Assembly: GCA_030765065.1 (NCBI GenBank)
Contig: CM060985.1
Location: forward strand, 173,188,096 to 173,252,095
From: Deroplatys truncata
Taxonomy: Eukaryota > Arthropoda > Insecta > Mantodea > Mantidae
Direction: 5' to 3'
DNA: 64,000 nt
This document shows, in pieces, positions 22,941 through 34,095 of the stretch. The position numbers and the translations under genes were made by a program. Numbering within the stretch: position 1 is the first letter of the stretch; the number at the start of each line of letters is the position of its first letter. Under the pieces are notes generated by a model. It made no database searches, was not told the origin of the DNA, and worked only from the letters and a program-made list of their open reading frames with translations.

Positions 22941-24115
22941 TTTGTTTTGTTTAAAAAAAGATTATGTTGATACAATGATTAATTTATTTGTAAAAAGTGT
23001 TGTGACCAATATTCATCTATAATTTGATGTGTTCCACTGTTTTATTTAATGTTTTTGAAAGTTTAAAGTTAACAAAAAAAATTAAAAAATCTAGTCATGT
23101 CTACTGAGGCAGTATTTTAATACCTGAATAATTTCAATTGTATTTTATAATAGGTAAATTCAATACCAGCCCGCCTTGAAACAATATGTATGTAATAATT
23201 ATTTTTAAATGTATGTAACAGTCATTGCATATGCTTATTTTTATTGTAAACATGTTTAATAATGTTATGTGAATACATTATATACTTTAATAATGCAAGA
23301 GCTGTGAGAACAATAAGTTTTAAGTTGCTAACAATGAGGTAATAATAAGGTAACCTAATAGCAATAATGAGTTTAAGAGTTTGAATATTACTAGTCATGA
23401 TTATAGTAAAGATAATGTAAATTCAGTAACAGTTTAAAATTAGCCAATCAATAGCAATGAAAAAGTTTAAGTAAAATGCAGATATTCTATTGGACTAGAA
23501 TTAGCCAATCAGAGACTTAAAATACCGAAGGTTTAACGGTTGAAATAATGTTCAGTTGCTGGCAAACCTTGGTAGTGACCAGATGGAAGATGTGTTCTCT
23601 ACAGAAATATTACGTGTGAATCGTAAAATATGTCTACGCGTTAAGTGAAACTATTAAAGAATCTCACAGCTCTTAAAAAGTGTAGTGCTTTATTAAATTG
23701 TGCAAAGGATAAATAAAAGAAGTGAATTTAAAAAAAACTTAAAAAATCTGTGTATGTCTACAATTCTTGTTGCACCGCACCCTGACTAAGATATACTTGA
23801 CTCTACAAACAAGACTGACGCAGCCGAGGCAAACATAAACATAAATAATACATAGAAGCAGTTTTTAATAACAAAGTTAAATAATATAGTGTAAAACTTG
23901 GAGTGTGACAACAAAATTACATCTTAAAATTAGCTTCTCGTACGTAGCAGCATATTGCGTAACAACAGTAAATATTACGTAATCAACAAAATTCAAACCG
24001 ACGCCCAAAAGCGTGTTGCAAACTTCTTAAATAAAGCAAACTCCAAGAACAACACTTCAAGTTGGCTTCCAATGCATGAAGCTTAATAAGTTACGTAAAA
24101 CTATTAAGTAACAAA
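22941..24115 (+). repeat. CCAAT-box-rich repeat, copy 2, inside a mariner
   Basis: The shared sharp end TGAGGCAGTATTTTAATACC starts at 23,104, and similarity to copies 1 and 3 runs to about 24,115. It includes AGCCCGCCTTGAAACAATA, TTAGCCAATCAGAGACTT and GACTGACGCAGCCGAGGCAA. GAGCTGTGAG (23,290) and CTCACAGCTC (23,665) are about 385 bp apart. The stretch 22,941-23,103 is AT-rich and not shared with the other copies. The whole segment splits a mariner transposase between its first and second catalytic Asp regions. Confidence 0.75.
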
Positions 24116-24615
24116 ACACCTCAACATTCACTTCAGAGAATGAAAATCTTGTGGAAGAACGACTGGTCTTGGATCTTACCCAGACACAATTCTGAGCTTT
24201 ATTTGGTGTGGTATAACAATAAAACCAACTTTCATCAACACTGCATACATCTGTCAAACGTTTAGGTGGAAGCATGCTTAGCAGTTTCCTTGCACACTCC
24301 TTTCTTCTCCATTGGTTAGAGAATGTGGAACCCATTTAGCACAGACTTTTCGCAGCTTTAAATGCCAATGCTGTCAACACTGATATCCATACTTAGAATT
24401 TCAACATCATATGTCGATTTTCCCCCAAGTTCCTCACTCTTTGAATCATTCTTTCGTTCACAGCTTCCCAAGGCCGACCAGAACGAGGGATGTCTTTCAA
24501 AGTTTCTCGCCCTTCTTCAAATGAATCTTGCAGTGGTGTCAAATGAACACACTTGGTCACCATAAACAGCTAACAAGTCCTCATGGCTTATTTTCTTCAT
24601 TCACCTAGCTTGTAG
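24116..24615 (-). pseudogene. Mariner transposase N-terminal part, interrupted gene
   Basis: Minus strand, over two frames: a helix-turn-helix region with FEEGRETLKDIPRSGRPWEA followed by NERMIQRVRNLGENRH, the linker KVCAKWVPHSLTNGEKK, and the first catalytic Asp in VCSVDESWFYCYTTPNKAQN. The start codon is probably near 24,600 (MKKISHEDLL). The terminal repeat of this element is likely the GAGGGGCATTCAAAAGTTTT-like end near 24,785-24,823, a classic mariner terminus. The partner terminal repeat on the left was not found. Confidence 0.8.
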
Positions 24616-24823
24616 CATGTGAAAATGTAGAATCTAATGTTCCCTTTAGAAATATCCATGATGTTTCACCAGCTATTGACACAGGACTGTACGACTATAA
24701 ATATTAAAGTTTAAACTCGCACTTATGCATATTTTGATAGTTTAAGGTGAATTGTTGCCAGCCCTATTAGTTACATTTTTGTAACCATTATTGTGGTTGC
24801 GAAAACTTTTGAATGCCCCTCAC

Positions 24824-25214
24824 CTCTTAGGTTCTGATTTGTTTCTTTTGGATTCACATATTTTGGTCACTGGAGTAATGAAGTGTGAGAGTGAGTCACC
24901 AAGCGTCAGCTAAATCAGCTTCATTCACAACTCAGTTAACGCTGCATGTTACCTCTACTCCTTCCCCGAATGTATTGCATGTTTTCATTTAGAATAGAAG
25001 TCTAAGCAATGTTGCATTGAATCACCCACAAGAAAAGGTCTATTAAGAACTACAGTCCTGCAGCTCTAGGTGACACGTAACGTGAAGTCTCGACTCCTTT
25101 CATTCCTTAAAGTTAAATGTGACAACTTTCAATAATGCAAAATTTAAAATTGTCGAAGACATATTCATGCTTTACGATACCACCATCCCTGATTGTTTTG
25201 GATTTTTCACTATT
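24824..25214. other. No gene recognised
   Basis: Spacer with no recognised coding or repeat content. Confidence 0.45.
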
Positions 25215-25487
25215 TTGTCAATGTTTTAAAGTGCTGCCGCTATACAGTTGTTTCTCCCGTTGCCATGGAAAGAGTATGGAATTTCAAGGCCAGCATATAG
25301 GGACATCTATAGCTTCTGGTCTCTGTATCCACCTTGTAGGTACTTGGAAGAAAGCTGCAATGAAACTATTTCTGCAAAGGTTTATTTCAATTAACATGAA
25401 GCAGATAGATAAATGAGGTTTGTTAAAGTATTAAAGTAAACATAGTGGGTAGAGAAAGTCATGTAAATGTAACATATAGGATGTTTT
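25215..25487 (+). mobile_element. Family A right-end fragment
   Basis: About 270 bp of the right third: TTTCTCCCGTTGCCATGGAA, GGCCAGCATATAG, GGTTTATTTCAATTAACATG and GGGTAGAGAAAGTCATGTAA. The left two thirds are missing. Confidence 0.75.
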
Positions 25488-25708
25488 CTTAATGCTTAGT
25501 TTTATGATTATTTCCATTATTTTATGCGTCGTATGGAATGTATGTGTCCGTCCTTTGTTTCCTCGTGTACTTAACTTTCGGACATGCGGACATCTACGGG
25601 TATTGCCATTGTCTAATGTGGCGATTGTCATCAGCGTTCGGCATAGTTCAAGACCCCCAAAACGCTAACCAACTCGAAGAACGTCGTTCTTTAAGAGCAA
25701 CAGCAAGA

Positions 25709-25895
25709 TTGGAATTGAGTTTTATTTGTGGACGCTCTTTAACTGCTGTGGTCCATAGCGTCCCATTCTATATTGACATGAAGGACTGGTAATTTTCTCA
25801 GAGGCCTCTTTATCAAGCTTGAGGTTCTTTTATGTGCCGTGAATTTACGACCACCGGCTTTACTTCCCTTCCAAAGGAAGTTATGCTACTTTATG
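25709..25895 (-). mobile_element. tRNA-derived SINE, family S1, 3' part
   Basis: Minus-strand copy from the tail (complement of AAAATAAAACTCAATT) through AATATAGAATGGGACGCT and GGGAAGTAAAG. The tRNA-like head is lost and the copy stops in a C-run, next to a family A end. Its position suggests the two insertions met or were recombined. Confidence 0.8.
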
Positions 25896-25907
25896 CCCCC
25901 CCCCCAA

Positions 25908-25988
25908 AAAATATCTGATGTGTTATACTCACATGACTTTCTCTACTCTTGTACAAACTATTTCTACAAACTCTTATTCTCTTATTCT
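25908..25988 (-). mobile_element. Family A terminal ~80 bp, inverted
   Basis: Carries the complement of the right end (ATCTGATGTGTTATACTCAC, TTTCTCTACTC, GTACAAACTA) and then switches directly into a forward copy. The same arrangement occurs at 34,013-34,095. Confidence 0.75.
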
Positions 25989-26528
25989 TCCAAAGATTCG
26001 ACACGAAGATTTTCAAGAAACTCTCCACACCAAACTACCCTTTACATGGAACATTTTCCGAAAATTTCGATTTTCTGAAACATTTCTCTAATGATTTTGA
26101 TTAAAATACCATATACTGAATATATTTACTTGGCAAATAAAATGTATATCTTGAGTTTTCTACGAATAGCCTGTGAAGTCCTCTTCAATCGGAAGGAATT
26201 TTGTGTAATATTGTATAACTGATAAACGAAAACATACTGAAAAAAGTGGAGCCCCTTTAAAGCACACAATTAATTTCAAATAATAGTTTTTTGTGGCATC
26301 AGCCATTTCCTAGATATCCATTATCAATGGTTCGAATTGTTGAGTACTTTGTGGTAAATTTCTACCGATTTTCAACTGTTTCTCGCGTTGTCATAGAAGC
26401 AGTATGGAACTTTAAGGCAGCATATAGCGTCCAGTTGTTAAACATTTGACTCGCTCTTCTCTTTGTATCTACAACGAAATGTGGATGCAGCTATTTCCGC
26501 AAAGGTTTCCTTGAATTAAAATCAAGTA

Positions 26529-27789
26529 CGAGGGCTGTCCCAGAAGTACCCGACCTAACAAAGAAAACACAAACATTTTGGGAAAAAACATCTTTAAAAA
26601 CATGGGCTCCTTTCAGCTCGGTACGCTTTTCCCAGCGATGTTCAATAGCTTCGATACCCTGTTTATAGTGAGAACAGCCGAGTTCTGCAAAATAGCCATC
26701 AAATGCAAACGCCAGCTCTTCATTGTTGGCAAATCTTTTACCACCAAGCCATTTCTTCAACTTTGGAAACAGAAAATAATCAGAGGGGGCTAAGTCTGGT
26801 GAATAGGGTGCATGAGGAAGCAATTCAAACTTTAACTCATCGATTTTGGCCAGCGATAATGGATGTGTGAACTGGTGCATTGTCTTGATGAAACAGAACT
26901 TTCTTTTTAGCTAAATGCAGCCGTTTTTGCTTTATTTCATCATTCAAACGCTGCAATAAGTTTGCATAATACTCGCCATTGATTGTTTTTCCTTTTTGAA
27001 GATAATCAATGAAAATTATCCCACGCGTATCCCAAAAAACTGACGACATGACCTTGCCTGCAGATGGAACTGTCTTCGCCTTCTTTGGAGCCGATTCTCC
27101 CCTTTCAAGCCACTGTTTTGGCTGTTACTTCGTCTCAGGTGTGAAGTGATGGACCCATGTTTCATCCACGGTTATGAATCGACGCAAAAACTCTGCTTTA
27201 TTGCAGCGAAACATCACCAAACACTCGACTGAAACATCCTCACGATGCTGCTTTTGTTCCATTGTGAGCAAACATCTTGCCCACAGCTTTCTCATGTCTA
27301 AATTCTCAGTTAGTGTGCGATGTACAGCACTTTTTGAAATTCCTACGATGTCTGCTAGCTCGGGCACTTTCAGTCGATGGTCATCCAATACCATTTTGTG
27401 GATTTTCTTCACAATTTCTGGCGTGGTCACCTCATTTGGTCGATCACTGCGATGTTCGTCTTGGCAGCACGTACGGTCTCGCTTAAACTCTGTCACCCAA
27501 TACTTCACTGTTGTAAACGAAGAACAGACTCCCCCAGCTCAGCTTTAATATTAGTTGGACTAAGACATTTCAAATGAAAGTATTGTATCACATAACGATG
27601 GCCAGTTTTATCCATGTTTATAAATTCGTTGAGAGAGTTCACTATTGAAAGATGCCAAAGAATTACTAAACAATGTCGCATCGTCAAACTTCAAACTTAA
27701 GCATTATAAGGGTGGTACTTTCTACCACAGTCATTTGTTTGAAACAACTGATATATACGTGAGGTCGGGTACTTCTGGAACTGTCCTCT
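26529..27789 (-). mobile_element. Mariner family M1, full-length copy in family A
   Basis: 1,261 bp flanked by TA (26,527-26,528 and 27,790-27,791). The left repeat starts CGAGGGCTGTCCC and ends TACCCGACCT; the right end reads AGGTCGGGTACTTCTGGAAC then TGTCCTCT. This copy has the best-kept left terminal repeat of the family. Confidence 0.93.
26600..27615 (-). pseudogene. Mariner (DD34D) transposase, several frameshifts
   Basis: Starts MDKTGHRYVIQYFHLKCLSP. The second frame holds WVTEFKRDRT, NEVTTPEIVKKIHKMVL, GISKSAVHRTLTENLDMRKL and the first catalytic Asp (TVDETWVHHFTPETK), ending at an early stop at 27,125. A third frame has IIFIDYLQKGKTINGEYYAN and HQDNAPVHTS. A fourth has AKIDELKFELLPHAPYSPDL, then APSDYFLFPKLKKWL. 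The normal C-terminal stop is lost. All three catalytic Asp residues are present but spread over frames. The gene cannot make an active protein. Confidence 0.92.
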
Positions 27790-27885
27790 TAGATAGGAGA
27801 ATAAACTTTCGTAGTAATAATTTATATACCCAATAAGAAGCGATAGGTTGTAGTGAATGTTGTGTTACATTCACACGACTAAGCT

Positions 27886-29055
27886 TTTTCGCTAGAATTT
27901 TCGTGAATAGCTACGATCGTGATAAAAACATTTCCACTCGTAAAAAAGCCCTTTTCAGTTACAAGTTGGGTGAATATTTATTTATGGTAGCCTCTTTTAA
28001 TATTGTGTTACGAAAAACCTAAGCAATATTAGTTGTACTCGTGGAGTCATGACCGTCAGTTCTGCTCTTCCACACCACTAGAGAGGTAAAGGAAGCAACG
28101 TATAAGCTATTTTAAAACAACCAAAGTTTGTGCAACACATCAAACATGCCGTTTTACCCATCGGAAGCCTTAATAGAAGTTCACATTTATATATTTTGTT
28201 GGTTTTCTCAAAATTAATAGAAAATAATCGTTCCTTGTGTATTATTATTATTACTAAAGTCTAAATGTGTTAATTTCTTTTTTTACAGGTGAGTTGCTTA
28301 GCGGAACTTTCCTGTCTGGTAAATGTGATTGCATCTGGGTGAGTTTTATTATAATACTCTGTTTTAAGGACGACTTCCCCTGCCATATATACCTACTTAC
28401 GTTACTGAGAAGGTACGCGCCGTGCATAATGAGCGTACACTTTACCGGCTCATTCAAAGGTGCACGTTTTTTATTGACGCAGGGGTGGCCAGTTCTCGGC
28501 ACGCGGGCCACGATAGCTCAAGTTCTGATGTGAAGCTATTTGTCATTGTTAAACTCTCCCACATACTTATTCATCAAAACACCCCTCGTTGCAAACGGAA
28601 ATAATAGGAATTCAAAATCACTCAGGACCTTGTGCTAAATTAAAAGCGCATTGTGTAACACCTAATTGTCTGAACTTTGGAAATATGTCCCTTCAGACGT
28701 GTTTCTTGCTCTAAGGCTTGTGTAGATTTGGTTTCACATACATTTGTGAGCTAACTACTTCTGCCAGGAATGTTATTGAGAATAAATTACGTTCACCTAT
28801 CACATCATGCTAATATACTTGTGTGCACTTTAAAAATTACACTCAATGTTGAGGAATTGATAAATGAAAAACAAGTTCATGTTCTTAGTAAATTGATTAT
28901 TATAATTCATTGTGTTCCCTTTTATGACAATTTTTAGAAAATGTGTAAAATTATAAGAATAACTGAATGAAGTTTAAAACATTATGTTTTATATATCAGC
29001 CTCGATGCTTTATAACCTATATTAATTTCATCAGAAAGAAAGAGTGTGCGCGTGT
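27886..29055. other. No gene recognised
   Basis: About 1.2 kb without a recognised gene. At 28,482-28,516 GGGGTGGCCAGTTCTCGGCA followed by CGCGGGCCACGA resembles ends seen in some hAT-like non-autonomous elements, but no partner end was found. Confidence 0.4.
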
Positions 29056-30825
29056 ATTTTTGTGTTTATGTAGGGTAATCTCAAAAAAAACACTCAACCA
29101 AATATGATAATTCTTTCACCATTGAAAACTCCTATTCGTTTTGACGAACATGGGGCTATAAAACGCACTATTAATTTCATAAGTTACTAAAACATTAAAA
29201 ACTATTTCCAACGCCCTTGTACTTGAATACGAACACATTGGAGTGACAAAAGAACATGCTTGCAAAGAAAGCCTTGACTATTAGTTAAGAATGCCACGAA
29301 TATTTTATTCCAAACAAATATATGTAGAGGGTCACGACTTAGCAACTAAGACACAGCAAAACAAAAGAGAATCGAGTCTGTTTATAACGCTTGCGATACC
29401 AATGCTAAAGTATTTTTATTACCCTCATGTAAGTTTTGCTTTATTTATTTTCTACTTATGTTGTAATCAATTTCCTCAGTGTGCATACAAATAACTTAGG
29501 GGAAATTGCTAAAATGAAATCGGTGAACCTATATTTTTACTTTCTCTACTACTTACAGTAAGTTGGGGAAGTATTGTATTCCCCCAAAAATTCGATACCG
29601 AGATTTCACCGGAAATATATGTTTTGAGACCCCCTGAATCCAAAAAAAGCCTTTTTGGAAACATGTCCGTGGTTGTGTGTCTGTCTGTCTGTCTGTGAAC
29701 AGCATAACTCAGAAACGAACAGTCGGATAAACACCAAACTTGGTATTTAGGTTCAGTATCTTCCAAGCATGTGACACGAACGTTTTCAAGAAAATCCCCC
29801 CCACCCCAGATTACCCTTTACATGGAACATTTTTCGAAAATTTTAATTATCTCAAAAATGGCTCTATCGATTTTGATTAAAATATATGTTTAAGATATTT
29901 TCATGACAAATAAAATGTATATCTTGAATTTTCTGGGAATGTCTCCAAAAGTATTCTCCATTGTGAACGACTTTTGCATAACTGGTAAACCATAAGAGAT
30001 AGACAAAATTGTACTACACAAAAAATGTAGATCGCGTTAAAATACCAATTTATGTCATATACATTTTTGTTGTTGAGTGAACCATTTTCGAGATATTGCT
30101 TGTTATTCCCTTAAATGTTTCAATACTTATTTTCTCAAATGGGAATTCGTTATTAATTTTTTTTTGTCTTGGATATGCAAAGAGTATTAATCTGTGGCAA
30201 AGGGAATGGTGCTGCACCTAGCAACCAGCTAACGTATATGCTTAAAGGCTACTGTATTTCTATATTGCCCTTGTAAATATATATTCCCCTTACATCTACA
30301 AAAAAATTAGCAATAAGATAGAGTCTGCAAATGTTTATCTCGATTAACATGAAGTAGATGGAGAATAAGCGTTTGTACAAGAGTAGGGAAAGTCATGTGA
30401 GTGTAACACATATTTTTTAATTAACAACTCAAAGTGTTTTTCTCGATGGACGCAGACTGTGTCTTCTTCAAAGAAGGTAACTTGGTGGGTTGGGTGCGGA
30501 ATCTTCATATTCACCAGCTTCACCTGTATTTCGTTGTGTGTTTTGTACGAAAACTATAACTTTTGTGTTAAGTAAACATGGGACCAAAGCGAAGGTACAA
30601 AGGTTTAGAATTTCGCCCTGTAACTACTTAAGATATTACTCGACCATTCCGACCGATGATTGTTCCATCACCAAAGGGTACTTAAAGGCTGCAGAACTTG
30701 GAAGACTGTCGGGGGAGGTTAAGGAAGTCAGACGTTGCACCAATGTTTCACATGTTTTTGTGTGAATATCAGGGGATTTTTCATCCGTTACCAGGTATAG
30801 CCGGAATTGCAGGAAATTAAAATCA
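29056..30825 (+). repeat. Dispersed repeat X, copy 1, with family A insertion
   Basis: Three stretches match a second copy at 60,040-63,970 in the same order: 29,120-29,290 (CCCTTGTACTTGAATACGAA), 29,505-29,530 plus 30,405-30,480 (GAAATCGGTGAACCTAT, GACGCAGACTGTGTCTTC) and 30,630-30,800 (GGAGGTTAAGGAAGTCAGAC, ATCAGGGGATTTTTCATCCG). Family A copy 13 sits inside it. I cannot assign the repeat to a class; short frames near 30.7 kb are similar between the copies but not convincingly coding. Confidence 0.7.
29535..30406 (+). mobile_element. Family A copy 13, full length
   Basis: From ACTTTCTCTACTACTTACAG to AGTAGGGAAAGTCATGTGAG and GTAACAC. All blocks are in order and the TG site is short (TGTGTGTCTGTCTGTCTG). 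The T-rich flank ATATTTTT occurs on both sides, and the paralogous locus near 62,265 lacks the element, so the boundaries are better supported than for most copies. Confidence 0.92.
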
Positions 30826-31032
30826 TAAGCTGTAAAGTGGAGGATTAAAGATGTTGCATAAATTGACGGAGGTAAATGAAATTAATTTTGTCATTCCAGT
30901 TTAAAAAGGTAACCGTGTAACGTTGGGCGGCCAGCTAGTAGTTACATTATACTTATTCAAAATACAGTTGTGTTTTTAAAGTACAGCAGAACATTATTTT
31001 CCAAATACTTTATTATCATTCATAATCTTACA

Positions 31033-31227
31033 CTAATTCTTCACATAGTCGCCGTCGTTATTCAGGCATTTGTCGGAACAGTAAATCAGCATTTGTATGC
31101 CTTCGTCAAAGAATGATGCCGCGTTGCGGTGAAAGCCAAGTCCTACTTCTTGTTTCACATCATCATCGTTGAAATGTTTTCCACCAAGAAAATCGTTTCG
31201 TGCCAAATACGGACTATAAGGATGGTG
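31033..31227 (-). pseudogene. C-terminal fragment of a mariner transposase
   Basis: Minus strand: HHPYSPYLARNDFLGGKHF is a shortened third-Asp block, followed by a tail ending CSDKCLNNDGDYVKN and a stop at 31,033. This matches mariner C-termini, which end in ...DKCLN..GDYVE. It is truncated on its 5' side by an inverted family A copy. A lineage distinct from M1. Confidence 0.8.
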
Positions 31228-31787
31228 GTCTAATTGAAGAACTGGACGCTATATGCTGGCCTTAAAATTCCATACTGTTTCCATGACATCGCGAGAAACA
31301 ACTGAAATCGACAAGACTAGTAAAGAATGACACAGTATTGAACAAATCGAACCATTAATAACAGATACCTCGGAAGTGGCTAATACCACAAAAAAAGCTA
31401 TTTGAAATAAATTGTTTAAAACAGATTATACATATTATACAAAATTCCTCCCGAATGAAGAGGGCTTCACAGCCTATTCCCGAACATTCAATGTATATAA
31501 TTATTTGCCATGCAAATATCTTTAATGTGTGGTATTTTAATCAAAACCATTAGAGCCATTTTTAGGAACTTAAAAATTTCGAAAAATATTGCAAGTAAAG
31601 TTTGGGGTGGGGGGATTTTCTTGAAAATCTTCTTCTCGCATCTTTGGAAGGTACTGAATCCAAATACCAAGTTCGAATTTTCGTTTTTGTGTTATACAAA
31701 AACATTTTTCTAAAAGATGTATTTCCGTTGAAATGTCGATATCGAATTTTTGGGTGGAATGCTATAGCTTCCCTACTACTCGCGTAT
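31228..31787 (-). mobile_element. Family A copy 14, inverted
   Basis: From GAACTGGACGCTATATGCTG to TTTTTGGGTGGAATGCTATA and CTACTACTCGCG. The final piece of its left end (ACGGTAGAGAAAGTAAAAAT) is found about 590 bp further on at 32,380-32,402, so this copy appears to be interrupted. Confidence 0.8.
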
Positions 31788-32378
31788 TTAAAATGTGGCC
31801 CATAATGAAACTGAGCTGTTTATGCCGGCACGAAGAAACTCTAGCCACATCCCCTATTAGCGTGACCACCTTTGTTCTCCAAGTATAACTCTAGCCACTG
31901 GATTTGCAGGGTACTTTACCTCCCCCAAAGTATGACCGAACTGCCAAACGATTACATTACAACTTAAATCTTATATTTTCATGCTGCACTGCCGCTTAGT
32001 AGCAGCAATAACTTAACCTTCGTCTCCAAGTAGCTGATGAAAGCTCTCATATATGTAAATGTTCATAGCTGTCGTTGAGCCTAACCTCACATACAAATGT
32101 TTCCTCTAGAACACCCAGTTATTTGTAATTGGTTTAGCCTTTCATTGTTTACCAATCGTAGCGGAACTCTTTCATAGAGGGGTATCCGAACCACCCCTAA
32201 ATTTAACATAGATTATAGACATAGTTATTGGTTAGTTTTTATGCCCCTGAGTTGTTTTTCATGTCAGTCACATAAAGAGCTGATACCGGCCGGACGGAGT
32301 CAAAAGTTGGTTGCCTCAAGGTAGAAGAAAAGCACTATGGCGGTCTAGGGGAATGAGCAACTTTTTATGCGCGGCAGT
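31788..32378. mobile_element. Possible ~590 bp insertion in family A
   Basis: This segment lies between the body of an inverted family A copy and the last ~20 bp of the same copy's end. Its edges are weakly complementary (CGCGTATTTAAAA at left; CTTTTTATGCGCG at right). No coding capacity. It could be a small non-autonomous DNA element; the boundaries are inferred. Confidence 0.45.
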
Positions 32379-32402
32379 GTACACGGTAGAGAAAGTAAAA
32401 AT

Positions 32403-33330
32403 GCTATCAATTGAGGCAGTATTTTAATATCTGAATAATTAAATTCAATAACAGCCCGCCTTGAAACAATATGTATGTAATAATCATTTGAATTGTATGT
32501 AACAGTCATTGCAAATGCTTATTTTTATTGTAAACATATTTTATTAATGTTATGTGAATACATTACATACTCTAATAATGCAAGAACTGTGAGAATAATA
32601 AGTTTTAGGTTGCTAACAATGAGTAATAATGAGGTGATTGTGGCAATAATGTGTTCACGGTTTTGAAATGTACTGGTCATGATTAGAGCGACGATGACGT
32701 AGTTTCAGTGACAGTTTTTAAATTAACCAATCAACAGCAAAGAAAAGTTAAATGCAGATATTCTATTGGACTAGTATTAGCCAATCAGAGACTTGCAATA
32801 CCGAAGCTATGGGTTTGACCGTTGAGGTTACTCAGTTCCTGGCGAGACTTGATAGAGTACAGATGGGAAAATGTGTTCTCTACGAGTGAATAGTAAAAAC
32901 AGATATACGCGCTAAGTGAATGTATGCAAGTTTCTCACAGTTCTTTAAAAGGTGTAGTGGTTTATAAATATGTGCAATAAATTAATAAAAGAAGTTAATT
33001 TAAAAGTTTAATTCTGTGCCATACCACGCCCTACCCAAGATACATGACTCTAAAGTAAGACTGACGGAGCCGAGGCAAATTCATACATAAGTAATATTAC
33101 GTAAGCATCAAATTCAAACCAACGCCCAAAGAGTGTTACAAACTACATATAACAATTCTTCAAGTTTACGTAAACATATATTACGCAACAACAGCAGCAA
33201 ATTAACCACTGCAAGTTAGCTTCCAAGCGTGTGGCTAACAACAGTTGAAAAATATAACATTCTTCAAGTTGGCTCCTAATTGCGGGGCAGATAATATAAT
33301 TTACGTAATTTATTACGTGAAACAAAATTC
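32403..33330 (+). repeat. CCAAT-box-rich repeat, copy 3
   Basis: Sharp end TTGAGGCAGTATTTTAATAT at 32,411, directly after the family A end. It shares ACAGCCCGCCTTGAAACAAT, GGACTAGTATTAGCCAATCA and GACTGACGGAGCCGAGGCAA with copies 1 and 2. The internal inverted motif is slightly changed (GAACTGTGAG and CTCACAGTTC). The right part holds short degenerate subrepeats around TTCAAGTTGGCTCC. Confidence 0.78.
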
Positions 33331-33903
33331 ACTTCTTCTTCACAGTGTACTGGCCCAAGCTCGAAATAGGTTGGACAGCCCTGTATTAACGCTTCCTGCG
33401 GTACATGTTTGCATACCTGAGCTTAATGACGTATTCTATTATGTGAAAATAATGTGCTGATGTTGTCTTCTGCCCAACGAGAAACGCGTAATCGCGAGTT
33501 TTCCCCGAAATGATGCATCACGCATAACTTCTTCCTGCAGTAATGGCTCGCTACTTCCAAGAAAGGTAGTGAAAGGCACATTCATTGTGTGGAATTATAT
33601 GCATAAGGCTTGACAACACCCAGCATGACTGTGTTAAAGGCCTCTGTTCACATGAACGCGTGCCTTTGTGGGCCCACTTACTTGATGATATATCATTTGT
33701 AGGGAATATTTCATGAATACCCTAATGTATTGAAAAAAGAACGTATGTATACACTGCCGTTCATCTTGTGGACGTGGTCACTGCTTGGTTCTGAATTCCA
33801 CTTGGAGAAGAAGCTCATAGTGTGCGATCTTGTGGATGAGATGCAGGAAAATCCAGATAATTCATCATATGTCCTAGGAATGTGCTAGGAAAACAACACT
33901 AAG
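33331..33903. other. No gene recognised
   Basis: Spacer without recognised repeats or coding similarity. Confidence 0.45.
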
Positions 33904-34012
33904 TTAATTACTTTCTCGGTCACGCACATAGTATGTGTTGCATTCCTCCTAAAAGTTCGATATACAGATTTCACTAGAAATATACGTTTTGAAGCTCGTT
34001 GAATAACAAATT
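33904..34012 (+). mobile_element. Family A 5' fragment
   Basis: About 100 bp of the left end (TTACTTTCTCGGTCACGCAC, CTAAAAGTTCGATATACAGA, TTTCACTAGAAATATACG), truncated before the TG site and followed by an inverted terminal piece. Confidence 0.65.
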
Positions 34013-34095
34013 CGGATGTAATACATTCGCATGACTTTCTCTAGCACCTATCTTTTATTATTGGGTATACAAATTATTCTAATGCTTTTTTTGTA
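34013..34095 (-). mobile_element. Family A terminal ~80 bp, inverted
   Basis: GGATGTAATACATTCGCATG, ACTTTCTCTAGC and ACAAATTATTCTAATGC are the complement of the right end. It switches at a T-run into a forward copy starting TTGTATTCCACCC. Confidence 0.75.

Larger units (their letters stand above)
25989..27885 (+). mobile_element. Family A copy 12, interrupted by a mariner
   Basis: The first part (25,989-26,528) runs from CCAAAGATTCGACACGAAGA to TTGAATTAAAATCAAGTA. The second part resumes at 27,790 with TAGATAGGAGAATAAACTTT and ends near GTGTTACATTCACACG. In intact copies these two pieces are contiguous around ...AAAATGAAGTAAATAGG. The interruption is exactly the mariner at 26,529-27,789, with TA on both sides. 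Confidence 0.88.

Noticed and set aside
28482-28516. GGGGTGGCC...GCGGGCCAC, resembling an hAT-type end
   Set aside because: No complementary partner end or target duplication was found nearby, so it is only mentioned in the unassigned segment.
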